Positions 32,906 to 44,479 of a DNA stretch of 64,000 nucleotides are shown here, in pieces. The notes under the pieces are model-generated. The model had not been told where the DNA came from and did not search any database. It saw nothing but the letters and a program-made list of their open reading frames with translations. The translations under genes were made by a program, and so were the position numbers. This DNA is from Taxawa tesnikishii (nom. ined.) (Eukaryota; Ascomycota; Dothideomycetes; Dothideales). The stretch lies in assembly GCA_030247885.1 (NCBI GenBank), contig JAPDRO010000007.1, positions 1,247,501-1,311,500 on the forward strand. Reading direction: 5' to 3'. Position 1 is the stretch's first letter. Every line of letters begins with the position of its first letter.

Positions 32906-34477
32906 ATGTCGGCGATACACGAACAGTTCCCTTACCTCAACGGCGATCCCTCCAAGCTTCCTCCAGGCGCCGACCCCTTCACCATCACTACACGGACCGG
33001 ATATCTACCGTCTCAGCTTCCGCTCAAGAAGTTGCCACCCGCGTTCAATGCTCTGAGCGACATCCTCGACGATATGCCTATCCTCAAAGAGGACGGCACT
33101 GCAGGGCTACTTGCTACCTTCAAACTTGGTCCTCTCATTGACTCAGGTGCCCTCCCTGACCTGACCGCCGAGATCAACACCCTGGTCGTTTCCGGTAGCG
33201 AGGAGGTCGACATGTCTGCGGTCGCCGCAGCGTTCCGTGATTACAGCTTCGTGGCTTCCTCCTACCTCCTGGAACCGTGCTGGGAGATGTACAGTGTAAA
33301 CCCAGGAAATGGGTACGGGCTCGGCCGTCAGAAGTTGCCGAAGTGCATCGCTGGCCCACTGGTCAAATGTGCAAAGATGTGAGTCGTGCCGCCTCATGTG
33401 TGTTGCTCCGTTAGGGATGCTGATCGACGAATAGTCTTGACATCCCTGCATTCATGTCCTACGCCTACTCCTATGCGCTCTACAACTACTACCTTGTTGA
33501 TCCCGCAAAGGGTCACGATGACTATGCCAACCTGCGTCTGATCCGCGCCTTCGAAAAGGGACTGGACCCCAAGTCCTCCGAAGCCGGATTCATCCTCACG
33601 CACATCCACATGGTCGCACAGACCGGCGGACTCATCAAAGGAACCACCGGCCTCCTTTCCGCCATCTCCGAGTCCGCTTCAAACTCATCTCTCGACCGCA
33701 TCGCCGCCGCCAAAGCCAGCTTGGTGTGCATGCTCTCCTCCATGTCCGTCATCGAAGCCAACATGGAAAAAATGTGGACGCACTCCTTGCCTAAGGAGTA
33801 CATGACCTATCGCACTTTCATCTACGGCATCACGTCACAATCCATGTTCCCCGACGGCGTCATCTACGAGGGCCAATACGACAACCTCCCGCAATTCTTC
33901 CGCGGCGAGTCCGGCGCCAACGACGCCATCATCCCCTCCTCGACCACCTCTGCGAGATCCCCATGCCGGCGAACCCACTCACGGATATCCTGGTCGAATT
34001 CAGAGAATACAGACCCAAGCCGCATCGCGAATTCCTCGCATTTGTTAGGGAGACGAGCAAGAGCATCGGCGTGCGCCAGTTCCTCACAAACTCTGGCGAC
34101 CTGAGTCTCGCGGTCCTGTATCTTAGGATCCTGGATCATGTCAGGAGCTTCAGGTGGCGCCACTGGATGTTTACGCGTGAGTACATCATCAAGCGCACAC
34201 GTCACCCGACGGCTACAGGGGCAGTCCTATTATCACCTGGTTGCCAAATCAGCTCAGCGCGGTTATGGATATGATGGAGGATGTGTGCAAGGGCTCGGGG
34301 TTGTGGGCCATCTTGGAGGAGGGCGTGTGGAACGGCGGTGGTGATGCCGCTTCCCCATCGTCAGCCTTGACTAAGGAGGAGTATGAAACTGTCAAGGAGA
34401 TGATGGAGAATGCGGTGAGCCAGAGGGAGAAGCTGCGCAAGGAGGTGGCGAAGTATTGCCAGGATAGGGGCATCTGA
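32906..34477 (+). CDS. Indoleamine 2,3-dioxygenase (two apparent frame breaks)
   Basis: Exons 32906..33378 and 33435..34477, about 505 residues. A heme enzyme that opens the indole ring of L-tryptophan to N-formylkynurenine, first step toward NAD+. Features: RDYSFVASSYLLEPCW, LPKCIAGPLVKCAKILDIPAFMSYAYSYALYNYY, FEKGLDPKSSEAGFILTHIHMVAQTG, EIPMPANPLTDILVEFREYRPKPHREFL, and RSFRWRHWMFTREYIIKRT, in which the His of RWRHW lies where the proximal heme ligand (human His346) is found, followed by HPTATGGSP. The frame loses one base at CCCC 33933-33936 and at GGGG 34218-34221; the protein reads through normally if one base is supplied at each. It has its own promoter with an inverted repeat. Confidence 0.92.
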
Positions 34478-34651
34478 GTGTGTTTGGGGGATATGGGGTT
34501 TAACACTCGGTGAGTGCAAGTGAGATCGCCTCAACACTGACTGGCACCTGAGGTTGAATGGGTGACTTCAACAGTCTGCCCAGGGGCCGAATGCGACTTC
34601 AGCGGCTACCATTCTCTTGTTTGGCTTGCGATTGTATCAACTTTTCCTGCT

Positions 34652-34816
34652 TTACTCATACGATTCTGCTCTGCACGGCCTCCCATCCACGGGATCCGGC
34701 ATCCAGGCCTCCGAGCCCACAGCCGTCGCAGCCCAAAACATGTCGTTAGGATCGTATTTCTTCCTGATCTCTTCCAATCTATCGTGATTCCGCCCATAGA
34801 AACCGTACGCACGAGA
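34652..34816 (-). pseudogene. 3' relic of a berberine-bridge-type FAD-linked oxidase
   Basis: On the minus strand a 54-codon stretch begins right after an acceptor-like gtaacag and ends at a stop at 34652. It reads YGRNHDRLEEIRKKYDPN followed by DMFWAATAVGSEAWMPD, which is the C-terminal BBE motif (KYDPxxxF...) of FAD-linked oxidases. No FAD domain or other exon is found upstream before the neighbouring gene begins at 35146 on the other strand, so only the last exon remains. It is a short piece of a lost gene, or the end of a gene split by rearrangement. Confidence 0.65.
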
Positions 34817-35145
34817 CTGTTACTATCTTTTCAGGGCAGAGTAGCAAACACACACAAAACACGCTTAGGCTAAGCTTTTTCGGACGGACGGCATGACGCG
34901 TGATCTCGGCATCTCTTCCCCAGACTTTACTTTTCTGGAGAGCCTCGGTCCATCTGGGTATCTGCATCTCCAATCAAACTCCAGTGGTGTACGGTAAAGA
35001 TGCAGCGTCATTGACTCTGTTGCCGTCCACCCCCAGCGCCTTTTTCTTTTCCGTTTCCTTTTGCTGTGCTCTTGTATATACTCACATAGGTCTACTACTC
35101 TTCCATCCGTAGCATCTCCCGTATTCACTATCAAAATCTCTCACA

Positions 35146-36538
35146 ATGGCACCCCCAACGCCCCACGACCTAAACTGCCTCACCATCGACGAACTTCAGA
35201 AGCTCGCCGCCCCGCGCATGGACAAGCAGACCCGAGACTACTACAATGAAGGTGCCGACTCCGGATCTACGGTCCTCGAAAACATCACTGCGTACAACAA
35301 ATACCGGATCCGACCTCGCGTGCTCCGAGACGTCTCCCGCATCGACACCTCCGTCTCCGTGCTCGGGCAGAAGAACAGCATACCGCTAGGCGTCGCACCG
35401 ACCGCCATGCAGTGTCTTGCGCACGAGGACGGCGAGCTGGCGACAGCTAGGGCGTGCAAGAAGGCTGGCGTAGTCATGGGCTTGAGCAGTTTCTCAACCA
35501 GCAGCTTGGAGGACGTGGCCAAGGAGAGCGGGGACAACGCACACGCGCTGCAACTCTACCTGTTCGAAGAGCGCGAGCACAGCCGGAAACTGATCGCGCG
35601 CGCGAAGAAGGCCGGGTACAAGGCCGTGTTCCTGACCGTCGATACGCCCCTGCTGGGCCGCAGGAATCTGGAGATCAGGAACCAGTTCAAGCTGCCGAAG
35701 CACTTTCGCGTTGCCAACTTCGTTGAAGAGGAGGAAGTGCCGTCGAAGGGCGAGGAGGGCGGCGAGGAGGGCGTGGAGGGGAGAAGAAAGAGATGGATCG
35801 GCCGGCGATGAAGCGTACCACCAGCGCAGCAGGTTACATGGATGGTGAGAAGCGTGTGCCTCCTTCGGGGCCCATAACTTTCCACTCGCACGCCGCGAAC
35901 CCGACGTTGTGTTGGGAGCGCGACATTGACTGGCTGAAGCAAGAGTGTGGACCCGAGATGCAGGTCTGGGTCAAGGGGATTGCAACAGCAGAAGATGCGC
36001 TGTTGGCCGTGCATCACGGTGTTGATGGGATTGTGGTGTCGAACCACGGTGGACGACAACTAAGTACGCGCAGTCACCCTCTCCTCTCCTCTCCTCTCCT
36101 CTCCTACCCCGCAAGCCTCTCAGTTACCGCTTATCCATCTCCTCCCTCCTTTGATCTTCTTGCACAGGCATGTCGACATGACGAGAGTGCAACAAGTGCT
36201 AACACTTCCCTGCAGACGGTGCCCTCGCAACCCTAGACGCGCTCCCCGAAGTCGCCGCCGCCGTGCAGAAGAAGATCCCTGTGCACGTCGACGGGGGCAT
36301 CCGGCACGGAACCGACGTTTTCAAAGCGCTGGCTCTGGGTGCAGATTTCGTCTGGATCGGTCGTCCCGTCCTCTGGGGACTCGCCTACAAGGGCCAGGAG
36401 GGCGTCGAGCTGTGTCTGCGGCTGCTCGCGGATGAGATACGCCTTTGCATGGGTCTGGCGGGCGTTGTGAAGGTTGAGGACATCTCAAAGGATTATTTGG
36501 TCAAGATGGACCGCAGTGGGTTCGTTAGTAAGTTGTAG
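35146..36538 (+). CDS. Peroxisomal FMN-dependent 2-hydroxy-acid oxidase (one apparent frame break)
   Basis: Exons 35146..36063 and 36216..36538, about 413 residues. It oxidises L-2-hydroxy acids such as glycolate or lactate with O2. It has YYNEGADSGSTVLENITAYNKYRIRPRVLRDVS, PLGVAPTAMQCLAHEDGELA, the LQLYLF and FLTVDTPLLGRR strands, VKGIATAEDALLAVHHGVDGIVVSNHGGRQL (catalytic His in NHGGRQ) and VHVDGGIRHGTDVFKALALGADFVWIGRP for FMN phosphate. It ends in SKL, a PTS1 signal, so it should enter peroxisomes. The frame breaks at GGGG 35778-35781 in the variable loop 4 region. The 152-nt intron holds a TCTCC pentamer repeat. Confidence 0.9.
36082..36107. repeat. TCTCC/CTCTC pentamer microsatellite in an intron
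   Basis: Five to six copies of ctcct inside the intron of the hydroxy-acid oxidase gene. Confidence 0.75.
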
Positions 36539-37737
36539 ATAGGAGGCAAGGGAAGTGGTATGTGTAGAAAGTGGTATGTGTAGGACAAGGCTAACGGGGT
36601 GGGATGTTTTCTTTGGAAGGGGGTCGCGGCGCTTCGCATATCGTGCATATTGTTATAGTGCGCTGTTAGGCATGTCAGTGTACGATACTGTCGTGGTGTT
36701 TCGCGTCGGAGCTCGCAAGACTACTAGCTCTTTTGGCAGGTGGCAGGGCCTTGTTGCACTGCACCTAGACTACCCCGGAGAAGTTCTCTGCAAGCGAACC
36801 AAGCCCAATCTAAACAGCAGCTTTGCGTGTTTGCGTCAGTCCACTCCTGTAAGAAGATTTAGATGTACAGCTTTATGGTATGGCCTACCTCGCTGCCTTT
36901 GTCTTTGTCTCCACTCATTGTCCGGTAAGTTGTCGATCGCGCTCGGGAATCAGCCCAGCCCAGCCCAGCCCATGGGGAATCACTGGATGACACCTGGGGG
37001 TCTGTCTTCGCTCGCCGACGCCATCACCGTCAGTGTTTCCTGGTCACAGCTCTCTCGGCGGACATTTTGATTACCTAATCCGGCAGCCAAGCGACAGTCC
37101 CCATTCCATCCTACTGTCTTCCCTTCCTCGGCTCCATCCCACGAAGGCGTGCACGAGACGACTGCTTGCAGGTCGGTCGAAGACAGACGCTCATGTTATC
37201 ACGGCCGTTGTTGTTGAGTTCGAGTTCCCTGGAGATGGAGCCGTCCGGCTACCCCGAGGTCGGTAGTCGCGTCTATCTCCTCTGCCATGGAACATTCCAA
37301 TGCCCAGCGCCTGGGCGGCCTTGTCCCCGTTAGCGGATGGGCCAGTCGACAAGGATATTACACACGACAACGCAAACACATGTCGTAACGCCTTCCTTGG
37401 CTCATTGCACCCATCCGCCCAGATAATTGGCGCTTTCAGCGCATGAGGCAGGTAACTGTCTCTCCCAAGCAAGCCTTTGCTTTCTTCTGCCGCTACGGGG
37501 GCCTCCTGGTTGGCCAGACCGCATCCTTGATAGACAAGTAGTATAGCTTTTCGCCTAGCATAGCATAGCATAGCATCTGAGGGTTACACCTCTCTAGCGC
37601 TCGATAACGATTCCATGTGGGCGCAAGCCTAGTAGTAGGTACAAATCAATGCCCGTTCCCTCTTCCTGCGCACTTGTCCACTGCAGCAATCGTGCATCAT
37701 CTTTCCGCATTTCTGCTTCACACTCATCCTCCGCAGT
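36539..37737. other. 1.2-kb intergenic region with two small repeats
   Basis: Contains about four copies of cagcc at 36953-36971 and four to five copies of tagca at 37553-37576. No supported gene. It must hold the promoter of the permease gene. Confidence 0.4.
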
Positions 37738-39877
37738 ATGGCGGCGACGGCTTACGACAAGGACCTGGGCAAGGAAGTCCACACCGATGCCCTCACGAAA
37801 AGCCAAACCTCTGAAGAAGGCCAAATCGTCACGCAGTACGATGATGGCATGCGTCCTGGGCTCATGACCCGCTTGGGCTTGACGCCCGACTCTTTCAGGA
37901 AGAGAACACTGGCGGACAAACACAACCAGTTAAACAAGACCCTCAAGGGCCGTCACTTGTCGATGATTGCGATTGGCGGATCGATTGGGTATGCGCTGTG
38001 CCATCTCTGCACCACAGTTATGCGGTAGCGCAGCGACACGACCGAGTTAACGCGAATCTGCAGTGCCGGTTTGTTCGTCGGTTCGGGAGGTGCGCTTCAT
38101 AACGGAGGACCGGGTGCACTTCTTCTTGATTTCGGCATCATCGGCATTGTTCGTCTCCAGATGCCCCCGTCCCGCACGCAAGCCCCAGAATATTGCTGAT
38201 AGCAGCCCAGATGATGTTCAACGTCGTCTACGCTCTCGGAGAGTTGGCCATCATGTTCCCGATCTCCGGAGGCTTTTACACTTACTCCACTCGCTTCATT
38301 GATCCCTCTTGGGGATTTGCCATGGGGTGGAATTACGTGTTCCAGTGGGCCATTGTGCTGCCGCTCGAGCTGACTGTCGCCGGCCTCACCGTCAACTACT
38401 GGCCGAACAACGTCAATCTTGCAGTCTGGATAACGTTGTTCTGGGCTGCCATCATCATCATCAATGTCTTCGGCGTGCTTGGATACGCCGAAGAGGAGTT
38501 CTGGGTCGCTTTGCTGAAGCTTAGTACTATTGTTATCGTAAGCTTGGCCCTGCTGTTGAATGCAGTGTGCGTGGTCGTGGCGCGAGCTGATCGTCTACAC
38601 AGTTCATGATTATGGCCGTGATCTTTGTGTGTGGTGGCGGACCCTCTAATGGCCTGTACAGCGAGTACTGGGGAGCCAGGACATGGTACGATCCGGGCGC
38701 GCTGTCCAATGGATTCTACGGCATCTGCTCTGTCTTCGTCACCGCCGCCTTCTCCTTCTCAGGCACAGAGCTGGTCGGCCTCGCCGCCGCCGAGTCTGAG
38801 ACGCCGCAGAAATCATTGCCCAGTGCCATCAAACAGGTCTTTTGGCGCATTACACTGTGAGCTCTTCCCGTCCTCCACGGCCGGTCACTGGCGCTCCTTG
38901 GCTGACCACGTACACCCAGCTTCTACATCCTCGCGCTGTTCTTCGTCGGCCTCCTCGTCCCGCACGACGACGAACGCCTCCTGGGCGCCGGACTGATCGA
39001 TGTCTCCGCCTCGCCTTTCGTCATCGCCGCCGTCGACGCAGGCATTCCGGCCTTTGGCGACTTCGTCAACGTCGTCATCCTCTTCTCCGTCGTCTCGATT
39101 GGCCTCTCCGGTGTTTACGGCGGCTCGCGCACCCTCACCGCGCTCGCAGAACAGGGCTACGCCCCCAAGATCTTCGCCTACGTTGATCGTGCCGGACGAC
39201 CTCTGTGGTCCACGCTCGCCATCATCGCCTTCGGCCCGCTGGCGTACATTTCGCTTGCCAGCAGCGGCATCATCGTCTTCGCCTGGCTGCAGGCGTTGTC
39301 TGGTCTCGCGGCGCTGTTCACCTGGGGCTCCATCTGTCTCGCGCACATCCGCTTCCGGGCCGCGTGGAAACACCACGGCCACACCACCGACGAGCTACCG
39401 TTCAAGGCCATCGCCGGCGTGTATGGATCCTGGCTCGGGCTCATCCTGGTCCTCCTCGTACTCATCGCTCAGGTAAGTCTTCCCCTTCCCCCCTCCCCTT
39501 TCCTCCTCCATCTCAATCCTCCCCTGCTTTCCCTTTCCGGTAAAACAGCAAAGCCCGATCATCGCTTCTGCACCGCCCCACACCCTGCACTTACCCCCCA
39601 TCCATACGCTAGAGCTAACATGTGAAAAAAAATGCAGTTCTACACCGCCATCAAGCCAATGAGCGCGGAAGCTTTCTTCCAGTCCTACCTCGCCCTGCCC
39701 GTCGTCATCTTCTTCTACATCTGCGGCTGGGTCTGGAAGCGCGAGGGCTGGCGCAAGCTGGCCGACATCGACATCGACAGCGGCCGCCGAGAGCTGGATT
39801 GGGAAGCGTACGAGAAGGTGAAGCGGGAGAAGCAGAGTTGGCCCGCGTGGAAGAGGATTCTGGATAAGATGTTCTAG
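37738..39877 (+). CDS. Amino-acid permease (fungal AAT/YAT family, APC superfamily)
   Basis: Six exons: 37738..37988, 38064..38148, 38211..38537, 38603..38856, 38920..39472, 39638..39877; 569 residues with all phases correct and no frame break. A hydrophilic N terminus precedes [32 protein letters not shown], the family hallmark at TM1. PISGGFYTYSTRFIDPSWGFAMGWNYVFQW and LTVNYWPNNVNLAVWITLFW follow, then FSFSGTELVGLAAAESETPQKSLPSAIKQVFWRI, SGVYGGSRTLTALAEQGYAPKIFAYVDRAGRPLW, and the C-terminal region with IKPMSAEAFFQSYLALPVVI. It imports amino acids at the plasma membrane; specificity is unknown. It ends 411 bp from the convergent NPR3 gene. Confidence 0.93.
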
Positions 39878-40288
39878 TGACGGCGGCGCGTGCCGGGCTT
39901 GTTAGTTCTGGACCAATTCCCCTGCTAGGATAGGAGGTGGCGAGATGGGATTGGCTTTAATTGAGGTTGTAAACGGAGGCTTTGTAACCTGTCAAATCTG
40001 TGCCCGTGAGTCGTTGCTATGGCATAACTTTCTGCTCACAGTTACGCAAGCGCCTGTTGTTTGGAACCATGCCAGTAGAGTGGTGATAGCACATCGAACT
40101 GTCGGCTATCATGCCTCTCCGCTGTAGATAGCCTTCCTACGTGGCATGAGATCTCGGCTGGTGTAAGACGCAGCAAACAATATTGTGAACCTGTGTCCTC
40201 AACACGCCATGAACCAGTCCCTTGCCGCTGCATCCGTCCGCATGCACAACACCCAACGCCAACCGCCAGCGAAAAGTCCCCCGGGTAT

Positions 40289-42978
40289 CTACCAATGCCT
40301 GACAACATAAAGCACGCCTTCGCCTTCCAACCCCTTCAACAAAGCAGCAACTTTCTTCTTCTTCCAGCCCTCCCTGGCCGCAATCTCCTCCAACGCCCGC
40401 TTGCCATCGAGATACTTCAGCAACAAGCTCCAGTGCTCCCGTAGCTCCTGGTCCTCGAATCCTTTGCCCACTTCTGCCAGCCAGCGGCTCTCTTCCTCAT
40501 TGGCCTCGTGCGGCGATAGAACGACGCTCTGCTCGAACGCCGCAGTGAGATTCGCGTTGCCGGCGCCGTTCGGTTGAGGATCCAGCCCCGGCCCGTTGTG
40601 GAGCACGGAGATGGCGTCGTCGTCGACTGCTCCTCCTGCGTTTGCTGCACCAGTGCTCGCACCGTTCAGCGGCATGGACGGCGGACTCGACGGCCCCGCA
40701 TTGTCGACCGCGCTCAGCGGGGACGGGCGCAGCGCGGGACTGGGCGCGGTCAGCGGAATGGCTGTGCGCCCCGAACTCGCGCTTCCGGCATCGCTCGACG
40801 GCTTCGGCGGCGGTGGGCTCAGCAGACCCGTCAACCTGGGGCTCGCGATGACGGAGGATTTCCTTCGTCCGCTGCTGGCGTCGCTGGCGTTGTCGTTTCC
40901 GCCGATGGCAATCTCGTCGCTGCCGGCTGCGAGGCTGCGGCGGACGGAAGCCGCGGGCGCGGCATCGCTGCCTACGCTGCCTTTCTCTCTGCGCTGAGCC
41001 CCGCGCGCTAGTTTGACTTTCTCGCGTTTCATGTCGGCCGCGCAGCGCGCGATGTCTGGCGCCACTTTGACCCAGGCGAATGTGCGAAGTTGCGTCACCC
41101 AGCCGCCGCGGAGCAGCCAGGCGAGCATGTCGAGGTAGACTTGCTTGTGGTCGTGACTCGGGATGTGGCGGCCGTAGGGACGGGGCTCACCGGACAATAA
41201 CTGCAGCATCTTGGGGAGGGAGGGAGAGCGCTGAAGGATCGGCCGAATGCGGGGATCGCTTGGGCGAGCTGGCGCATGTCGGCGTTGGGGGAGACGATGT
41301 AGGTGTCGCGGATGTGAAGGGGAGGGATGGCACGGGCGCGACGCCAGTAAATGAGGTGCCGGGCTAGGAACTGCATGTCGGAGAGGGAGAGTTGGATCCG
41401 CAAGGAGAGTTTCTGGAGGGACTTTGTGGGCTTGATTTCCCGGATGAAGTAGGCAAGCGGTCCTGCTAGCTCTTTAGCATCCGATTCGATCTCCTTGAGT
41501 AAGGTCTCCTTGTCTTCGAGGAGCAGAAGGGCGGCGTGCGGCGACAGAGCTGTGTCCGACTCATCGTCCACGATCATCGAGGCGGTCGTTAACCACAAAC
41601 CCGGCATCTGTGGCTCGCACGGAGTTGGAACATAAGGTGTGGAGATTGCCTGGGGGATCTGCAAAGACGTGTTGAAGGAAGAATTAACGTCGACATGAGC
41701 GATCTTGGACGCGGATATGCTGGTGTATACCGTAGCCAGAGACTTTGCTAGCAGCGATTCGGTGATGATCTTTGGCCAGAGAACGGACATCGGAGTTTCT
41801 GCGACCACTCAGTCAGAAACACGCCACCCTTGCTTCACCACTCGAAGATCAACATACTGTTCTCTTTGCCCTGGGATACCATGGCCAATATTTGCTTCGC
41901 CTGCTTCCATACGTATCCGGATCTGGCTTGCTCATACTTGAGTGCTTTGGAAAGTTTTTGACCACGTTGTCGTACATCTCCTGGATCCTGATATGGTACT
42001 CCAACGCGGGTGGGTTCATGACAAAAACGACGTTGAACATGGTCATCTCCTCGGCGTCATTACTCGATGCACTTTTCGCCTCAGAGTTGACTTCGGATAT
42101 GCCGCCTTGCGAGCTGTAACTCTGCGAGACGGGATTGGGGTCGAGCATTGCATCCAGGCTCATGATGTTTGTTCCCTTCGCCTCCGGCTCATCTTTCTGC
42201 GGCTGTGTGCTTGGGCTTTCCGTGACGTCCTCGTGCAAGATAGTCTCCTCGTGCATGCCGTTCTCTCCCCCTCTTCCTCTCCCTCGCCATCACTATCATT
42301 ACCTTCCCTATCTCCCTTCTTCCACCTCCTCTTCCTCCACCTCCCATCCTCTCTCACAAAAACCGGATAGCCAAGAAACACCATATCATCCAACTGGACC
42401 TCGAACCTTTTCTTCGCCAAGCCCCTAGGCGGACAGAGCCATTTCTCGAGCCCTTCCACAGAATACCCCAACACGCGTTCCCACTCAGGCCTCTCCTCCT
42501 CTTTCGCCCTACCATCAGGGTCCCCTTCGTTCCCACTCCCACTCCGCTCCCGCCCTGAACCACTCAGGTCAAGCACGGAAGAAGCCAACAGCTCATCCTC
42601 CTCCTCTTCCTCATCCTCTGGCCCATCTTCCCTCAGCGTCTGCGTCGTCACAGTTCCCGTACTCCTCCCTTTGCTGGCCGCCGTAATCGCCGTCCTGATC
42701 GTGCCAGCATCTGTCCTTGCGCCAGTGCTTCCCCTACTCCCGATGGCAGTGACGTTCTGACCGGATCTTGTGTCTGACGAGAGGACCGTGCCCGTTTCGG
42801 TGCTCGAGTCAGAATCAGTGTCTGAGTCGGAGGTGTGCGAGTGCCAGGCGCTGGAGGGAGGATCCGGCACCGGAGATGATGGGTAGTGGAAGACGGAACG
42901 TGGGCCGCTGCGCGTGCGGATGACAAGTAGTAGAGCGACCAAAGAGGGGTTAGGTGGGAGGGTGGGTACTGTAGGCAT
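40289..42978 (-). CDS. NPR3: Nitrogen permease regulator 3, GATOR1/SEACIT subunit (three apparent frame breaks)
   Basis: Exons 42978..41858 and 41798..40289 with a 59-nt intron; about 877 residues. NPR3 with NPR2 and IML1 inhibits TORC1 when amino acids are scarce. The start MPTVPTLPPNPSLVALLLVIRTRSGPRSVFHYP is the family longin-like beginning. A Ser/Asp-rich insertion follows, then WERVLGYSVEGLEKWLCPPRGL and RFEVQLDDMVFLGYPVF, MFNVVFVMNPP, KALKYEQARSGYVWKQAKQILAM, LCEPQMPGLWLT-like segments, IVSPNADMRQL and a C-terminal winged helix region (LLKYLDGKRALEEIAAREGWKKKKV). The register shifts by one base at 42267-42271 (CCCCC on the plus strand), near 41949, and at 41213-41216 (GGGG). Conserved sequence continues on both sides each time. 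Confidence 0.88.
41799..41857 (-). other. NPR3 intron
   Basis: gtatgttg...gtcgcag, 59 nt; joins QGKEN to KTPMSVLW in phase 1. Confidence 0.75.
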
Positions 42979-43285
42979 TGGTGTGTGCTTAAACGACTAG
43001 CGCGGACATTGTACTCTGGTGGGAAGATATGGTGTAAATATAAGGTATGAAGTTGCTTGGCGGATCACATGTCAAAAGCGAAAGTAGCAGTTGTAGATAC
43101 GAAGATAGCTCGAGTAAAATGGCTCATCTCAGCCTGTTGGTATCATGTGGCATGCACTTGGGTTAAATCGAGCAGAAACCGTCTTGAAATTGTCTCTAGA
43201 TCTGTATGCCTGGTCACAATATCCGTCGCAAATTGGTCCGCATGCACTGTTTAATATACAAAAGTAGATCGCTTTCCCCACACTC
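42979..43285. other. Intergenic region
   Basis: 307 bp containing the NPR3 promoter and the 3' UTR of the carrier gene; nothing else seen. Confidence 0.35.
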
Positions 43286-44479
43286 CTACGCGTCTCCACG
43301 CATCTTCCTGAAAAAGTCCATGACACCCGTGAAAACAACGAGCAGAATACCACCACCGGGACCGAGACGGAGCACCTTGGGGATGAAACCCTTGTAGAGG
43401 GCGCCGAAGCCTTCTTCCTTCATGACGGTGCCAACGGCAGGCCAGGCCCAGTTGTACTTGGGCACAGTTCCGGCGATCTTCGGGGAGTTTTGTATCCTAC
43501 TCTTGACGACGTCCATAGGAGTGTTCAGAATTGTACCCACGGTACCACCAATTGCACCACTGGTCAGGTCATTCAAAATCTGAGCCTTCTTTGTCTCGGC
43601 CTTGGGCAGCAACGACCTAACCTGGAAAATACAGCCAAAGTATCCGGCGTTCCACAGCACGTGTCGCCAGATGGTGCTTTCCAGACCCTGGTATAGCGTG
43701 AGCGGACCCTCCGTCCGGATGATCTTTTGCACGCAGTCGATCATGCCGTTGTACTTGCTCGCTTGTGCCTTGTCTTGCAGCCGGATCTTGACGAGTTCGA
43801 ATGGTACGACGACGAAAGCTTCGGTTGCGCCGGCAGTTGCGCCAGTCAGCACGGAGAGCGATTGATTCATTTTGGCTACGCCGAACATGTTGCGGTAGAC
43901 CTTGCCCCACTCGTCATTCGCTGCGAATTTGGTGGCTCTGTAGGTTGGTCAGTCAGAATCGCGATGTGTACGCGGTTGATGGGGTGCATACCTCTTTGGG
44001 GCCTCCATGAGGATCGGTGCGTTGATACCACGGTACAGACGTCCGAAACTGGACCGTGTGAGCAGTACATCCCAGGTTCCCAGGACCAAGCATTCACATA
44101 CCCTTCATTCTTGATGATCTTCCTGAAGCAATCTACCATGCTGTTGTAGCGTTCCTCACCGATCTCCTTTCCAGTCTGCAGCTGCCTGTATGCAAAGTTA
44201 CCACACGCGTCCCCATGATTCGATTGCGATGAGGGTTTGGGCCTACACTCTGGTCTTGACCACGTCCAGTGGATACATGACCAAGATCTGAACAACACAT
44301 TGTTAGACCTTGTAGTCTCACAGCAGTACCATTGGTAGCCATTGGGCCATGCGCACCTCAGAAACACCGGCCACCGCACCTGACAGCTAATGAGTAAGAC
44401 ATTCCACTGTGACTCGGGCGCGCATCGACATACCGGCGGCGAACTGGTAGACGAATGGGAGCGGCTTGTCTGTCGACAT
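43286..44479 (-). CDS. ODC1: Mitochondrial 2-oxodicarboxylate carrier
   Basis: Six exons: 44479..44434, 44379..44357, 44287..44247, 44185..44102, 44048..43992, 43937..43286; 903 nt, 300 residues, no frame break. A six-helix mitochondrial carrier exchanging 2-oxoadipate and 2-oxoglutarate across the inner membrane, used in lysine metabolism. The three signature motifs are PLDVVKTR (after helix 1), PFELVKIR (after helix 3) and PMDVVKSR (after helix 5); Glu in place of Asp in the second motif is a hallmark of this carrier type. Other family segments are FGRLYRGINAPILMEAPKRATKFAAND and YQGLESTIWRHVLWNAGYFG. The five introns crowd into the first quarter, leaving a 23-nt second exon. It is divergent from DNA2. 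Confidence 0.93.
44357..44379 (-). other. 23-nt microexon of the carrier gene
   Basis: Encodes AVAGVSE of helix 1, between introns 44433..44380 and 44356..44288. Both neighbours keep phase, and the combined helix FAAGAVAGVSEILVMYPLDVVK matches the family. Confidence 0.8.
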
